NCBI RefSeq assembly: GCF_040049255.1 | Contig: NZ_JBDZDR010000004.1 | Span: 375,777 to 439,776 of the forward strand | Source: Pseudaminobacter sp040049255 | GTDB lineage: Bacteria; Pseudomonadota; Alphaproteobacteria; Rhizobiales; Rhizobiaceae | Direction of reading: 5' to 3' | DNA: 64,000 nucleotides | In this document: one piece after another, positions 25,679 to 34,948 of the stretch | How the letters are laid out: every line of letters starts with the position of its first letter | Numbering within the stretch: the first letter of the stretch is position 1 | Position numbers and translations under genes: made by a program | The notes under the pieces: model-generated | Told to the model about the DNA's origin: nothing | Database searches by the model: none | The model's input: only the letters and a program-made list of their open reading frames with translations

Positions 25679-27034
25679 ATGCCGATCAACATCACCATGC
25701 CCGCCCTTTCGCCGACCATGGAAGAGGGCAACCTCGCCAAGTGGCTGGTCAAGGAGGGCGACAAGGTTTCGCCCGGCGACGTGATCGCCGAGATCGAGAC
25801 CGACAAGGCGACGATGGAAGTCGAAGCCGTCGATGAAGGCACCGTTGCCAAACTGGTCGTTCCGGCCGGCACGGAAGGCGTGAAGGTCAATGCCGTGATC
25901 GCCATTCTGGCGGGCGAGGGCGAAGATGCAGGTGCCGCTGCCAAGGCTGACAGTGGCGCCAAGCCGGCTGCTCAACAGCCCGAAGCGGCAAAGGCAGCCC
26001 CGGCAAAGGCCGAGGAAGCCAAGCCTCAGCCCGCGCCGGCCGCTCAGCCTGCTCAACTCGCCGCTGCGAACGGTGCGGCAGTGTCCTCCGGGGCACGCTT
26101 CTTTGCGTCTCCGCTGGCACGTCGCATCGCCAAGGATGCCGGCGTCGATCTTGCCGCGCTGACTGGCACCGGCCCGCATGGGCGCGTGGTGAAGGCCGAT
26201 GTGGAAGCGGCGATCGCCGGTGGCGTCGCCAAGGCTGCCCCGGCAGCCGCACCGGTCGCGGGCGTTCCGGCTCCGGCCGCCAAGCCGATGTCGGACGAGG
26301 TGCTAAAGCTGTTCGAGGCGGGCTCCTACGAGCTCATCCCGCACGACAACATGCGGAAGGTGATTGCGCGGCGTCTGGTTGAGGCCAAGACCACCATCCC
26401 GCATTTCTACCTGACACTCGACTGCGAACTCGATGCGCTGCTGGCGCTTCGTGCGCAGCTCAACGCGGCAGCCCCGATGCGCAAGACGGAAAAGGGCGAC
26501 GTGCCGGCCTACAAGCTGTCGGTCAACGACCTGATCATCAAGGCGATGGCGCTGGCGCTGCGCGACGTGCCGACCGCCAACGTGTCGTGGACAGATACGG
26601 CCATGATCCAGCACAAGCACTCGGATGTCGGCGTCGCCGTCTCGATCCCGGGCGGGCTGATCACGCCCATCGTGCGCCGGGCCGAGGGAAAGAGCCTGTC
26701 CACCATCTCCAACGAGATGAAGGACCTGGCCGCGCGAGCCCGCGACCGCAAGCTGAAGCCCGAGGAGTATCAGGGCGGCACCACGGCGGTTTCCAATCTC
26801 GGCATGTTCGGCGTCAAGGATTTCTCCGCCGTCATCAACCCGCCGCACGCGACCATCCTGGCCATTGGCGCAGGCGAGGAGCGGGCGGTGGTGAAGAGTG
26901 GCGAGATCAGGATCGCCAACGTGATGTCGGTGACGCTGTCGACGGATCATCGCGCGGTCGATGGCGCGCTGGGCGCCGAACTGCTCGGTGCCTTCAAGCG
27001 GCACATCGAGAACCCGATGGGCATGCTGGTCTAG
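25679..27034 (+). CDS. pdhC: Dihydrolipoamide acetyltransferase (E2 of pyruvate dehydrogenase)
   Basis: A 451-residue E2 core subunit. It has one lipoyl domain (EIETDKATMEVEAVDEG), an Ala/Pro/Lys linker, a peripheral-subunit-binding domain (FASPLARRIAKDAGVDLAALTGTGPHGRV in pieces), and the catalytic domain ending with STDHRAVDGALGAELL, which holds the HxxxD active site. It transfers acetyl groups to coenzyme A. It lies 15 bases after pdhB, and the SGNH hydrolase gene begins 11 bases after it. Confidence 0.98.
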   Translation: MPINITMPALSPTMEEGNLAKWLVKEGDKVSPGDVIAEIETDKATMEVEAVDEGTVAKLVVPAGTEGVKVNAVIAILAGEGEDAGAAAKADSGAKPAAQQPEAAKAAPAKAEEAKPQPAPAAQPAQLAAANGAAVSSGARFFASPLARRIAKDAGVDLAALTGTGPHGRVVKADVEAAIAGGVAKAAPAAAPVAGVPAPAAKPMSDEVLKLFEAGSYELIPHDNMRKVIARRLVEAKTTIPHFYLTLDCELDALLALRAQLNAAAPMRKTEKGDVPAYKLSVNDLIIKAMALALRDVPTANVSWTDTAMIQHKHSDVGVAVSIPGGLITPIVRRAEGKSLSTISNEMKDLAARARDRKLKPEEYQGGTTAVSNLGMFGVKDFSAVINPPHATILAIGAGEERAVVKSGEIRIANVMSVTLSTDHRAVDGALGAELLGAFKRHIENPMGMLV

Positions 27035-27045
27035 GAGCGGGCCCG

Positions 27046-27684
27046 GTGAAAACCGTCCTCTGCTACGGCGACTCGCTGACCTGGGGTTACAATGCCGAAG
27101 GTCCTTCACGCCATGCGCTGGAGGACCGTTGGCCGAGCGTGCTCCAGGCGGCGCTGGGAGACGAGGTGCGGATCATAGCCGAAGGCTTGAACGGCCGCAC
27201 CACCGCTTTCGACGACCACTCGGCCGGCGAGGATCGCAACGGCGCGCGCATGCTGCCGACGCTGCTCGGCACGCATTCGCCGCTGGACCTGATCATCATC
27301 ATGCTCGGCTCCAACGACATGAAGCCCTGGGTCCATGGCAATCCGCTTGCCGCGAAGCACGGCTTGGGGCGGCTGGTGAAGATCGTGCGCGGCCACGCCT
27401 ATCCGCTGGAGGCGGAAGCGCCGCAGATCCTGCTGGTTTCGCCGCCCCCGATCCGCGGCACCGAGAATGTGGAGTTTGCGCAAATGTTCGCCGGCGGCGA
27501 CGTTGCGTCGGCCAAGCTGGCGGGCCTCTATTCCGCGCTGGCCGATGATGCCGGCTGCGGCTTTTTCGACGCAGGCTCCGTTGCCGAAACCACGCCGCTC
27601 GACGGCGTGCATCTGGATGCCGCCAACACACGCAAAATTGGCGAAGCGCTCGCGCCTCTGGTGCGGGTCATGCTTGCGCTTTGA
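27046..27684 (+). CDS. SGNH/GDSL-family hydrolase
   Basis: A roughly 212-residue esterase-like protein. Block I is CYGDSLTWGYN, with the nucleophile serine at about residue 10. Block III is MLGSNDMK, and the Asp-His pair is in DGVHLDAANTRKIG. It resembles the arylesterase branch of the family. I start it at the GTG at 27046, which has AGGAG upstream; the frame extends backwards only through pdhC. It sits between pdhC and lpdA on the same strand, so it is likely co-transcribed with the dehydrogenase genes. Substrate unknown. Confidence 0.88.
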   Translation: MKTVLCYGDSLTWGYNAEGPSRHALEDRWPSVLQAALGDEVRIIAEGLNGRTTAFDDHSAGEDRNGARMLPTLLGTHSPLDLIIIMLGSNDMKPWVHGNPLAAKHGLGRLVKIVRGHAYPLEAEAPQILLVSPPPIRGTENVEFAQMFAGGDVASAKLAGLYSALADDAGCGFFDAGSVAETTPLDGVHLDAANTRKIGEALAPLVRVMLAL

Positions 27685-27699
27685 TCTTTGGAGATGACT

Positions 27700-29145
27700 G
27701 TGGCCGAAAACTATGACGTGATCATCATCGGTTCCGGACCTGGCGGCTATGTCACGGCAGTGCGCTCGGCCCAGCTCGGCTTCAAGACGGCGATCGTCGA
27801 GCGCGAGCATCTCGGCGGCATTTGCCTGAACTGGGGCTGCATTCCCACCAAGGCGCTGCTGCGTTCGGCAGAGATCATGCACTATGCCGAGCACGCCAAG
27901 AACTATGGCCTGAAGATCGACGGCACGGTCAGCGCCGACGTCAAGGCTGTGGTGGATCGCTCGCGCGGCGTTTCGGCGCGTCTGAATGGCGGCGTCGGCT
28001 TCCTGATGAAGAAGAACAAGGTCGACGTGATCTGGGGTGAGGCGAAGCTGTCGAAGCCGGGCGAGATCGTCGTCTCGAAGTCTTCGAAGAAGCCGATGGA
28101 ACCGCAGCATCCGGTGCCCAAGAACGTCAAGGGTGAGGGCACCTACCCCGCCAAGCACATCATCCTTGCGACCGGCGCGCGCCCGCGTGCGCTGCCCGGC
28201 ATCGAGCCGGACGGCAAGCTGATCTGGACCTATTTCGAGGCCATGGTCCCGCAGGAACTGCCGAAGTCGTTGCTGGTCATGGGCTCGGGCGCAATCGGCA
28301 TTGAGTTCGCCAGCTTCTACCGCACCATGGGCGTCGACGTGACCGTGGTCGAAGTCATGCCGGCGGTGATGCCAGTCGAGGATGCGGAGGTCTCGGCCTT
28401 CGCCAAGAAGCAGTTCGAAAAGCAGGGCATGAAGATCCTTCTCGAGGCCAAGGTGACCAAGGTCGAGAAGGGCGCGAACTCCGTCACCGCCCATGTCGAA
28501 CTCAAGGACGGCAAGGTCGAGAAGATCACCGCCGACCGAATGATCTCGGCCGTCGGCGTGCAGGGCAATATCGAGAACCTCGGGCTGGAGGCGCTCGGCG
28601 TGAAAACCGACCGCGGCTGCGTCGTCATCGACGGCTACGGCCGCACCAACGTGCCGGGCATCTATGCAATCGGCGACGTTGCCGGCCCGCCCATGCTCGC
28701 CCACAAGGCCGAGCATGAGGGCGTGATCTGCGTCGAGAAGATCGCCGGCCTGCCGAACGTCCACCCAATGGACAAGCTGAAGATTCCGGGCTGCACCTAT
28801 TGCAACCCGCAAGTCGCCTCGGTCGGCCTGACCGAAGCCAAGGCCAAGGAAGCCGGCTACGACATCCGCGTCGGCCGCTTCCAGTTCGGCGCCAATGGCA
28901 AGGCCATCGCGCTCGGCGAGGATCAGGGCTTCGTCAAGACCATCTTCGACAAGAAGACCGGCCAGCTTCTCGGCGCGCACATGATCGGCGCGGAAGTGAC
29001 CGAACTGATCCAGGGTTTTGTGGTGGCGATGAACCTCGAAACCACCGAGGAAGAGCTGATGCACACGATCTTCCCGCATCCGACCCTTTCGGAGATGATG
29101 AAGGAGAGTGTGCTCGACGCCTACGGCCGCGCGTTGAACGCATAG
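27700..29145 (+). CDS. lpdA: Dihydrolipoamide dehydrogenase (E3)
   Basis: A roughly 481-residue FAD disulfide oxidoreductase that reoxidises dihydrolipoamide. FAD-binding GSGPGGYVTAVRSAQLG, the redox disulfide GGICLNWGCIPTKALL, the NAD-binding GSGAIGIEFASFYRTMG, and the C-terminal FPHPTLSEMM with the catalytic histidine are visible. GGAG at 27690-27693 is ideally spaced for the GTG at 27700, so I choose that start; ATG at 27694 sits too close. It completes the pyruvate dehydrogenase complex and may also serve glycine cleavage as L protein. Confidence 0.97.
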   Translation: MAENYDVIIIGSGPGGYVTAVRSAQLGFKTAIVEREHLGGICLNWGCIPTKALLRSAEIMHYAEHAKNYGLKIDGTVSADVKAVVDRSRGVSARLNGGVGFLMKKNKVDVIWGEAKLSKPGEIVVSKSSKKPMEPQHPVPKNVKGEGTYPAKHIILATGARPRALPGIEPDGKLIWTYFEAMVPQELPKSLLVMGSGAIGIEFASFYRTMGVDVTVVEVMPAVMPVEDAEVSAFAKKQFEKQGMKILLEAKVTKVEKGANSVTAHVELKDGKVEKITADRMISAVGVQGNIENLGLEALGVKTDRGCVVIDGYGRTNVPGIYAIGDVAGPPMLAHKAEHEGVICVEKIAGLPNVHPMDKLKIPGCTYCNPQVASVGLTEAKAKEAGYDIRVGRFQFGANGKAIALGEDQGFVKTIFDKKTGQLLGAHMIGAEVTELIQGFVVAMNLETTEEELMHTIFPHPTLSEMMKESVLDAYGRALNA

Positions 29146-29224
29146 CCGCAGGCGCCCCGCCGGGCTGTTGTTTCGGTAGCTGGTGGCTTATATGGTCTTG
29201 GCAAACGGTCGCCAGGAGACTGTG

Positions 29225-29509
29225 ATGGACCAAAGCGTTGGTATCATGAGCATGCCGGGAGTCGGCTTTTTCGGCATGCTCGTCATCGGCTTTCTCGCCG
29301 GCTATGTCGCCGAGAAGACCATGAACCGCGACCACGGATTTCTCACCAACATCCTGGTCGGCATCGCAGGTTCGTTTGTCGGCGGCACGCTGGCTGGCCT
29401 TCTCAAGGTCCATTATTACGGCTTCTTCGGCAATCTGCTGGTCGCCATAGCCGGGGCGATCATCATTCTCTGGATATTCGGCCGCGCGCAGCCGGCGCGG
29501 CCACGCTAG
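29225..29509 (+). CDS. GlsB/YeaQ/YmgE family small membrane protein
   Basis: A roughly 94-residue protein with three membrane segments (GVGFFGMLVIGFLAGYVAE; FLTNILVGIAGSFVGGTLAGLL; NLLVAIAGAIIILWIFGRAQ). This is the transglycosylase-associated (YeaQ/YmgE) family, often stress-induced, though a transglycosylase activity is not proven. AGGAG upstream decides the ATG at 29225. It lies between lpdA and lipA on the same strand, eight bases before lipA. Confidence 0.9.
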   Translation: MDQSVGIMSMPGVGFFGMLVIGFLAGYVAEKTMNRDHGFLTNILVGIAGSFVGGTLAGLLKVHYYGFFGNLLVAIAGAIIILWIFGRAQPARPR

Positions 29510-29517
29510 GAACAGAC

Positions 29518-30495
29518 ATGGTTACAGTGCTCGATTTCGTTTCGGCCCCACAGCGCGTGCGGCACCCGGAAAAGGCCCACCGGCCCGACCAGGAGGTGCT
29601 GCGCAAGCCGGATTGGATCCGCGTCAAGGCGCCGGTGTCCAAGGGCTACATGGAAACGCGAGAGATCGTGAAGTCGCACAAGCTGGTGACGGTGTGCGAG
29701 GAGGCGGGCTGCCCGAATATCGGCGAGTGCTGGGAAAAGAAGCACGCCACCTTCATGATTATGGGCGAGATCTGCACCCGCGCCTGCGCCTTCTGCAACG
29801 TGGCGACGGGCAAGCCGCTGCCGCTCGACCCGAACGAGCCTGAGAGCGTGGCCAAGGCTGTAGCCCAGATGGGGCTTTCGCACGTTGTCATCACCTCGGT
29901 CGACCGCGACGATCTGGCGGACGGCGGCGCACAGCATTTCGCCGATGTGATTTATGCCATCCGTGCCCTGAACCCCGCGACCACCATCGAAATCCTGACG
30001 CCGGACTTTCTGCGCAAGGACGGCGCGCTGGAGATCGTGGTGGCGGCCAAGCCCGACGTGTTTAACCACAATCTCGAGACCGTGCCGTCGAACTACCTGA
30101 CCGTGCGGCCCGGCGCGCGCTACTTCCACTCCATCCGCCTGTTGCAGCGGGTGAAGGAACTCGACCCGTCGATCTTCACCAAGTCCGGCATCATGGTCGG
30201 GCTCGGCGAGGAGCGCAACGAAGTGCTGCAGCTGATGGACGACCTGCGCAGCGCCGATGTCGACTTCATGACCATCGGCCAGTACCTGCAGCCGACCAAG
30301 AAGCACCATGCGGTGAAGAAGTTCGTCACGCCTGAGGAATTCAAGTCCTACGAGACGATCGGCATGACCAAGGGCTTCCTTCTGGTCGCTTCGAGCCCGC
30401 TGACGCGTTCGTCGCACCATGCCGGCGACGACTTCGCAAAGCTGCGCGCCGCCCGCGAAGAGCATCTCAGGAAGACTGCCAAAGCTTCCGACTGA
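29518..30495 (+). CDS. lipA: Lipoyl synthase
   Basis: A 325-residue radical-SAM enzyme that inserts two sulfurs into octanoyl groups on carrier proteins. The auxiliary cluster motif is CEEAGCPNIGECW and the radical-SAM motif is CTRACAFCNV. LTRSSHHAGDDFAKLR at the C terminus matches the family. Its products modify PdhB, PdhC and GcvH, all encoded in this window, so its location near the pdh operon makes functional sense. It shares one base with the stop/start of the next gene. Confidence 0.98.
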   Translation: MVTVLDFVSAPQRVRHPEKAHRPDQEVLRKPDWIRVKAPVSKGYMETREIVKSHKLVTVCEEAGCPNIGECWEKKHATFMIMGEICTRACAFCNVATGKPLPLDPNEPESVAKAVAQMGLSHVVITSVDRDDLADGGAQHFADVIYAIRALNPATTIEILTPDFLRKDGALEIVVAAKPDVFNHNLETVPSNYLTVRPGARYFHSIRLLQRVKELDPSIFTKSGIMVGLGEERNEVLQLMDDLRSADVDFMTIGQYLQPTKKHHAVKKFVTPEEFKSYETIGMTKGFLLVASSPLTRSSHHAGDDFAKLRAAREEHLRKTAKASD

Positions 30496-30956
30496 TGCCA
30501 AAATTCGAGACCATACGCCGAGTGTCCCACGCGCCGGACCAGATGTTTGCGCTGGTTGCGGACGTGGAGAAATATCCGCAGTTCCTGCCTTTGTGCGAGG
30601 GGCTGACCGTGCGTTCGCGCAAGGAGCGCGACGGCCGCACCGTCCTCGTCGCCAGCATGACCGTGGGCTACAAGGCGATAAGGGAGACCTTCACCACCCA
30701 GGTCCACCTGAAGCCGGACGAGAATACGATCGACGTGAAGTACCTCGATGGTCCGTTCAAATATCTGACCAATATCTGGCGCTTCGATGACGCTGACGTC
30801 GGCGCGACCGACATCCATTTCTTCATCGATTACGAGTTCAAGAGCCGCGTTCTCGGTGCGCTGATGGGGGCGATGTTCGACCGCGCCTTCCGCATGTTTG
30901 TGGAGGCGTTCGAAAAGCGCGCGACCGAAATCTACGGCCCGGCCAAGGTGGCCTGA
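30495..30956 (+). CDS. Coq10/RatA-family START-like protein (ubiquinone-binding)
   Basis: A 153-residue protein of the Coq10/RatA family, which has a START-like lipid-binding fold. The N terminus FETIRRVSHAPDQMFALVADVEKYPQFLPLCEGL is characteristic. In mitochondria the homologue binds ubiquinone, and the bacterial name RatA was given for a ribosome-associated toxin activity. Here it is one base from the end of lipA (TGATG), as is usual in rhizobia. I favour the quinone-carrier role. It is convergent with pncC. Confidence 0.92.
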   Translation: MPKFETIRRVSHAPDQMFALVADVEKYPQFLPLCEGLTVRSRKERDGRTVLVASMTVGYKAIRETFTTQVHLKPDENTIDVKYLDGPFKYLTNIWRFDDADVGATDIHFFIDYEFKSRVLGALMGAMFDRAFRMFVEAFEKRATEIYGPAKVA

Positions 30957-31442
30957 TCAGCCGAGGGCCTTCAGGCCCATGGAAAGAGCGGTCCGCACCG
31001 TCTGGTGGCGGATGAAATCGCGCCCTTCATTCGGAAAGACGCGGCTCTCCGCGATGGTCGGCTGGCCCCGCAGCGCCAGCCCAAACCAGACAAGCCCGAC
31101 CGGCTTTTCTGCCGAACCGCCATCTGGACCGGCAATGCCGGTGACGGCGAGCGCGATGTCCGCGCGGGAGTTGGCTAAGGCGCCAGCGGCCATTTCCAGC
31201 GCGGTTTCGCGCGATACCGCGCCGTGCGCCTGCAGCGTGGCGGCGGAAACGCCCAGCATGTCCATCTTGGCTTCATTGGAATAGGTGACGAAGCCGCGGT
31301 CAACCACGGCCGAAGAACCCGGAATGTCGGTCAGGGCGGCTACGATCATGCCGCCCGTGCAGGACTCGGCCGTCGCCGCCATGATGCCGTGGCGCGCACA
31401 GGCCTTCAGGAAACTGTCGGCGAGTTCGCGCAACTCGTTCAT
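30957..31442 (-). CDS. pncC: CinA C-terminal family protein (nicotinamide-nucleotide amidase)
   Basis: A 161-residue stand-alone CinA C-terminal domain. The motif TAESCTGGMIVAALTDIPGSSAV is diagnostic. PncC deamidates nicotinamide mononucleotide to nicotinate mononucleotide in pyridine recycling. Its start overlaps the ispDF stop by four bases (ATGA), so it is the second gene of that unit. The opposite-strand coq10-like gene ends immediately next to it. Confidence 0.93.
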   Translation of the reverse strand: MNELRELADSFLKACARHGIMAATAESCTGGMIVAALTDIPGSSAVVDRGFVTYSNEAKMDMLGVSAATLQAHGAVSRETALEMAAGALANSRADIALAVTGIAGPDGGSAEKPVGLVWFGLALRGQPTIAESRVFPNEGRDFIRHQTVRTALSMGLKALG

Positions 31443-32665
31443 TCGGGCAGTTCTCCGGGGTAGACCACGCTTGCCGTGGCGATTGCCGCGATGCCTTCCT
31501 CGCGGCCGACGAAGCCAAGCCGCTCATTCGTCGTCGCCTTGACCGAAACGCGGCCTTGGTCGATACCGAGCATGTCGGAAAGCGCCGCCGTCATGGCCTC
31601 GCGATGCGGTCCGACGCGCGGGGCCTCGCAGATCAGCGTGATGTCGGCATTGGCGATGCGACCGCCCTTCGAACGCACCAGCTTGACGGCGTGTTCTACG
31701 AAGATGCGCGAGGCAGCACCTTTCCACTGCGGGTCCGAAGGCGGGAAATGGGTGCCGATGTCGCCTGCGCCGATTGTCGCCAGCAGGGCATCCGTCAGCG
31801 CGTGCAGGCACACATCCGCATCGGAATGGCCGGAGAGCTTCTTGCTGTGGGGAATGTCGACACCGCACAGCGTCACATGATCGCCCGGCTCGAAGCAATG
31901 CACGTCATAGCCATTGCCGGTGCGCACGTCCGGAAAGCTGCTGTTCGAGGCGGAAAGACGTTGGTCGGCCATGGCGATATCCCTTGCCCAGGTCAGTTTC
32001 ACATTGTCGGGCAGGCCGGGCACGATACGCACCGGCATGCCGATCCATTCGGCAATCGCCGCATCGTCGGTGAAGTCGTTGCGGCTTTGTGCATGGGCCT
32101 GCTGGTGTGCTGCGAGGATCGCCTGGTATGGAAAGCCCTGTGGCGTCTGCGCGGCATGCAGCCCGGCCCTCGCAACGGTTTCAGCGATCGTGCCGTCCGC
32201 CGCCTCGCGCTTCAGAGTATCCGAAACGGGCAGGGCAGGCAGCGCGCCGTGACCTCCGTCGATGGCAGAAATGACGCGGTCGATGAGCGAGGCGTCGACG
32301 AAAGGACGCACGCCATCATGGATCAACACCTTAGCGGGGCGATGCTCGCCCAGAGCCAGAAGGCCCAGGCGTGTCGAATCCTGCCTTGTTGCTCCGCCAT
32401 GCACCACTATGACCCGATCGGCGAGTTCGCCCAAGGCTGCGCGCAGCAGTTCGCCGTCGTCGGGGTGAATCACGACAGCGACGGCGCCGATGCCGGGGTG
32501 ATCAAGAAAAGTTGCAACCGTGCGGGCAAGAACCGCCCGGCCGCCGATATTGCGATATTGTTTGGGACCATCCGCCTGGCCAGCACGTTCGCCACGGCCG
32601 GCGGCAACAATCACCACGGCGGTGGAGGCTGGCATGTTTGACGATTCCGGTTCGCGTTTTTCCAT
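31439..32665 (-). CDS. ispDF: Bifunctional IspD/IspF (MEP isoprenoid pathway)
   Basis: A roughly 408-residue fusion. The N-terminal IspD nucleotidyltransferase contains VIVAAGRGERAGQADGPKQYR and makes CDP-methylerythritol. The C-terminal IspF domain begins at about residue 248 with RTGNGYDVHCFEPGDHVTLCGV and has the metal-binding SGHSDADVCLHAL; it forms the cyclic diphosphate. The fusion is common in alphaproteobacteria. The start is uncertain: an ATG ten codons later (ending 32635) is also plausible, as neither has a clear ribosome site. Divergent from dusB. Confidence 0.95.
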   Translation of the reverse strand: MEKREPESSNMPASTAVVIVAAGRGERAGQADGPKQYRNIGGRAVLARTVATFLDHPGIGAVAVVIHPDDGELLRAALGELADRVIVVHGGATRQDSTRLGLLALGEHRPAKVLIHDGVRPFVDASLIDRVISAIDGGHGALPALPVSDTLKREAADGTIAETVARAGLHAAQTPQGFPYQAILAAHQQAHAQSRNDFTDDAAIAEWIGMPVRIVPGLPDNVKLTWARDIAMADQRLSASNSSFPDVRTGNGYDVHCFEPGDHVTLCGVDIPHSKKLSGHSDADVCLHALTDALLATIGAGDIGTHFPPSDPQWKGAASRIFVEHAVKLVRSKGGRIANADITLICEAPRVGPHREAMTAALSDMLGIDQGRVSVKATTNERLGFVGREEGIAAIATASVVYPGELPE

Positions 32666-32798
32666 GGCTGAGGCTTAGTCGCAGCCCGCGTGGAAGGCCA
32701 GACTTTTCCCGCCGGCGCCTTGTCCGCGCCACTTTCCCGCATTGCACAATAGGTGCGAACTGTTTAGAAAATAAGCATACAGGAATATTGCTCGGTAT

Positions 32799-33815
32799 TT
32801 GTGCATGCCAGAAATCCCAACCCACGCGGAACCGCTCGAAATTGGCGGCGTGAAAATCCGTAATCGGGTTTTCCTGGCGCCGATGTCTGGCATCACCGAT
32901 GACGCCTTCCGCAAACGCGCCTATGCGCATGGTGCCGGGCTTGTCGTGTCGGAGATGGTTGCGAGCGGCGAGCTTGCAAAGGGGCATTCCGAATCTGGGC
33001 GGCGCATTCGTCATTCCGGCCTGCCGGTGCACATGGTGCAGCTTGCCGGCCGCGAAGCGAAACATATGGCCGAGGGCGCGCGTATCGCCGCCGGCGAAGG
33101 CGCCGACATCATCGACATCAATATGGGCTGTCCCGCAAAGAAGGTGACCGGTGGCTATGCCGGCTCGGCACTGATGCGCGATCTCGATCATGCCGTGTCC
33201 CTGATCGATGCCGTTGTCGGCGCGGTGGATGTGCCTGTGACCGTGAAGATGCGGCTCGGCTGGGACGAGGCGGCCCTCAACGCGCCGGTGCTGGCGCGGC
33301 GGGCAGAAGATGCCGGTGTCCGTATGGTCACGGTGCACGGCCGCACGCGCTGCCAGTTCTATCAGGGCAAGGCCGACTGGCGTGCCATTGCACGCGTCAA
33401 GGAGGCGGTTTCCATCCCCGTTGTGGCCAATGGCGACGTATGCAGCCCCGCCGATGCCGCGGAGATCCTGACGCAGTCCGGCGCGGACGCCGTCATGGTC
33501 GGGCGCGCCAGCTATGGAGCGCCGTGGACGGCAGGCGCCATCGCCACCGGGGGCAATGCAGGCGTACCGCGCGCAGCCAAGGAGCTGGCCGACTATGTCG
33601 TCGCGCATTACGAGGACATGCTGGCGCTCTATGGCGTGGAGAGCGGCTTGCGGCAGGCGCGCAAGCATCTCGGTTGGTACCTCGATCGCCATGCGGAGGC
33701 GACTTCGGCGGAACTGCGCAAGGCCGTGATGACAGCGCTCGATCCGTCGGCGGTGATCCGCAGCCTGCGGGAGGCGTTCGCAGTCTCCGATGCCGATGCG
33801 AGGGACGCCGCATGA
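32799..33815 (+). CDS. dusB: tRNA-dihydrouridine synthase (NifR3 family)
   Basis: A 338-residue FMN enzyme that reduces uridines in tRNA. The start of the TIM barrel, LAPMSGITDDAFRK, and the catalytic-cysteine motif INMGCPAKKVTGGYAGSAL are clear. The historical name nifR3 reflects its place as the first gene of nifR3-ntrB-ntrC in diazotrophs, as here; it overlaps ntrB by four bases. The 133 bases before it, shared with ispDF, should carry the nitrogen-operon promoter. No obvious sigma-54 site was seen. Confidence 0.96.
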   Translation: MCMPEIPTHAEPLEIGGVKIRNRVFLAPMSGITDDAFRKRAYAHGAGLVVSEMVASGELAKGHSESGRRIRHSGLPVHMVQLAGREAKHMAEGARIAAGEGADIIDINMGCPAKKVTGGYAGSALMRDLDHAVSLIDAVVGAVDVPVTVKMRLGWDEAALNAPVLARRAEDAGVRMVTVHGRTRCQFYQGKADWRAIARVKEAVSIPVVANGDVCSPADAAEILTQSGADAVMVGRASYGAPWTAGAIATGGNAGVPRAAKELADYVVAHYEDMLALYGVESGLRQARKHLGWYLDRHAEATSAELRKAVMTALDPSAVIRSLREAFAVSDADARDAA

Positions 33816-34948
33816 GCGCGAATGATGTCTCTCGCTTCGCCGACGCCGCGCAGATCGTGCTGAACACGATCCGCCGTCCGGTAATCATGATCGGCCCCGA
33901 CGACCACATCACCTATGCCAATGCCGATGCCGAGGACTTTTTCCGCGTGAGCGCCGCCATGCTCGCCCGCACGACACTGGACCGTTTCGTGCCCTTCGGC
34001 AGCCCCATCCTGGCGCTCATCGAGCAGGTGCGCGAGCGGCTTGCTCCGGTCAACGAATATCGGGTCGATATTTCCTCGCCGCGCCTGGGCGTCGAGAAGA
34101 TCGTCGATATCTATGTCGCGCCGGTGCCGGAACTGCAAGGCTCGGTGGTGGTGATGTTCCAGGAACGCTCGATGGCCGACAAGATCGACCGGCAGATGAC
34201 GCATCGCGGGGCGGCGCGTTCAGTCACCGGCCTTGCCGCCATGCTGGCGCACGAGATCAAGAACCCGCTCTCGGGCATCCGCGGCGCTGCGCAGATTCTT
34301 GAGACGGTCGTTTCGGACGACGATCGCGCCTTGACCCGGCTGATCACCGAAGAGACGGATCGCATCGTGGCGCTGGTCGATCGCATGGAGGTGTTTTCGG
34401 ACGAGCGGCCGATCGACCGCCATCCGGTCAACATTCACGTTGTCCTGGATCGGGTGAAGGCCATTGCGAGGAACGGGTTCGCAAGCAAGATCAACATATT
34501 GGAGGAATATGATCCATCGCTTCCTCCCGTCTTTGCCAATCGGGATCAACTGATCCAGGTGTTCCTCAACCTGGTGAAGAATGCCGCCGAGGCCATCGGT
34601 ACGCGCACGAACGGCGAGATAACACTTTCCACGGCGTTTCGCCCGGGCATGCGGGTCTCGGTACCCGGGTCGCAGGATCGCGTTTCGCTGCCGCTCGAAT
34701 TTTGCGTGCATGACAACGGACCCGGTGTGTCGGAGGATATTCTGCCGATCCTGTTCGATCCCTTCATCACCACAAAGCCCAACGGCTCGGGCCTGGGGCT
34801 CGCGCTCGTTGCCAAGATCGTGGGCGAGCATGGCGGCGTCATCGAATGCGAGTCCACACCACGGGGCGCGACATTTCGGGTGCTGATGCCGGCGTGGGCG
34901 GACACGTCCCTGCCTCGCGGCGAAACCGACGAAGGGGGCAGGGAATGA
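33812..34948 (+). CDS. ntrB: Nitrogen regulation sensor histidine kinase
   Basis: A 378-residue cytosolic kinase. It has an N-terminal PAS domain (IVLNTIRRPVIMIGPDDHITYANADAEDFF, in pieces), the phosphoacceptor histidine in AMLAHEIKNPLSGIRG, and an ATPase with N box FLNLVKNAAEAIG, DNGPGVS and GSGLGLALVAKI. It phosphorylates NtrC under nitrogen limitation and is controlled by PII proteins. The start overlaps dusB (ATGA) and the end overlaps ntrC (ATGA), so the three are translationally linked. Confidence 0.97.
   Translation: MSANDVSRFADAAQIVLNTIRRPVIMIGPDDHITYANADAEDFFRVSAAMLARTTLDRFVPFGSPILALIEQVRERLAPVNEYRVDISSPRLGVEKIVDIYVAPVPELQGSVVVMFQERSMADKIDRQMTHRGAARSVTGLAAMLAHEIKNPLSGIRGAAQILETVVSDDDRALTRLITEETDRIVALVDRMEVFSDERPIDRHPVNIHVVLDRVKAIARNGFASKINILEEYDPSLPPVFANRDQLIQVFLNLVKNAAEAIGTRTNGEITLSTAFRPGMRVSVPGSQDRVSLPLEFCVHDNGPGVSEDILPILFDPFITTKPNGSGLGLALVAKIVGEHGGVIECESTPRGATFRVLMPAWADTSLPRGETDEGGRE

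Noticed and set aside
23081..26179. A very long antisense open frame (about 1030 codons) opposite pdhA-pdhB-pdhC.
   Set aside because: It is a GC-rich mirror of three firmly identified genes, with Gly/Arg/His/Asp-rich composition typical of antisense frames and no family features.
27106..29079. A 657-codon antisense frame opposite the SGNH hydrolase and lpdA.
   Set aside because: Both plus-strand genes have clear catalytic motifs; the antisense product is low-complexity and unlike any family.
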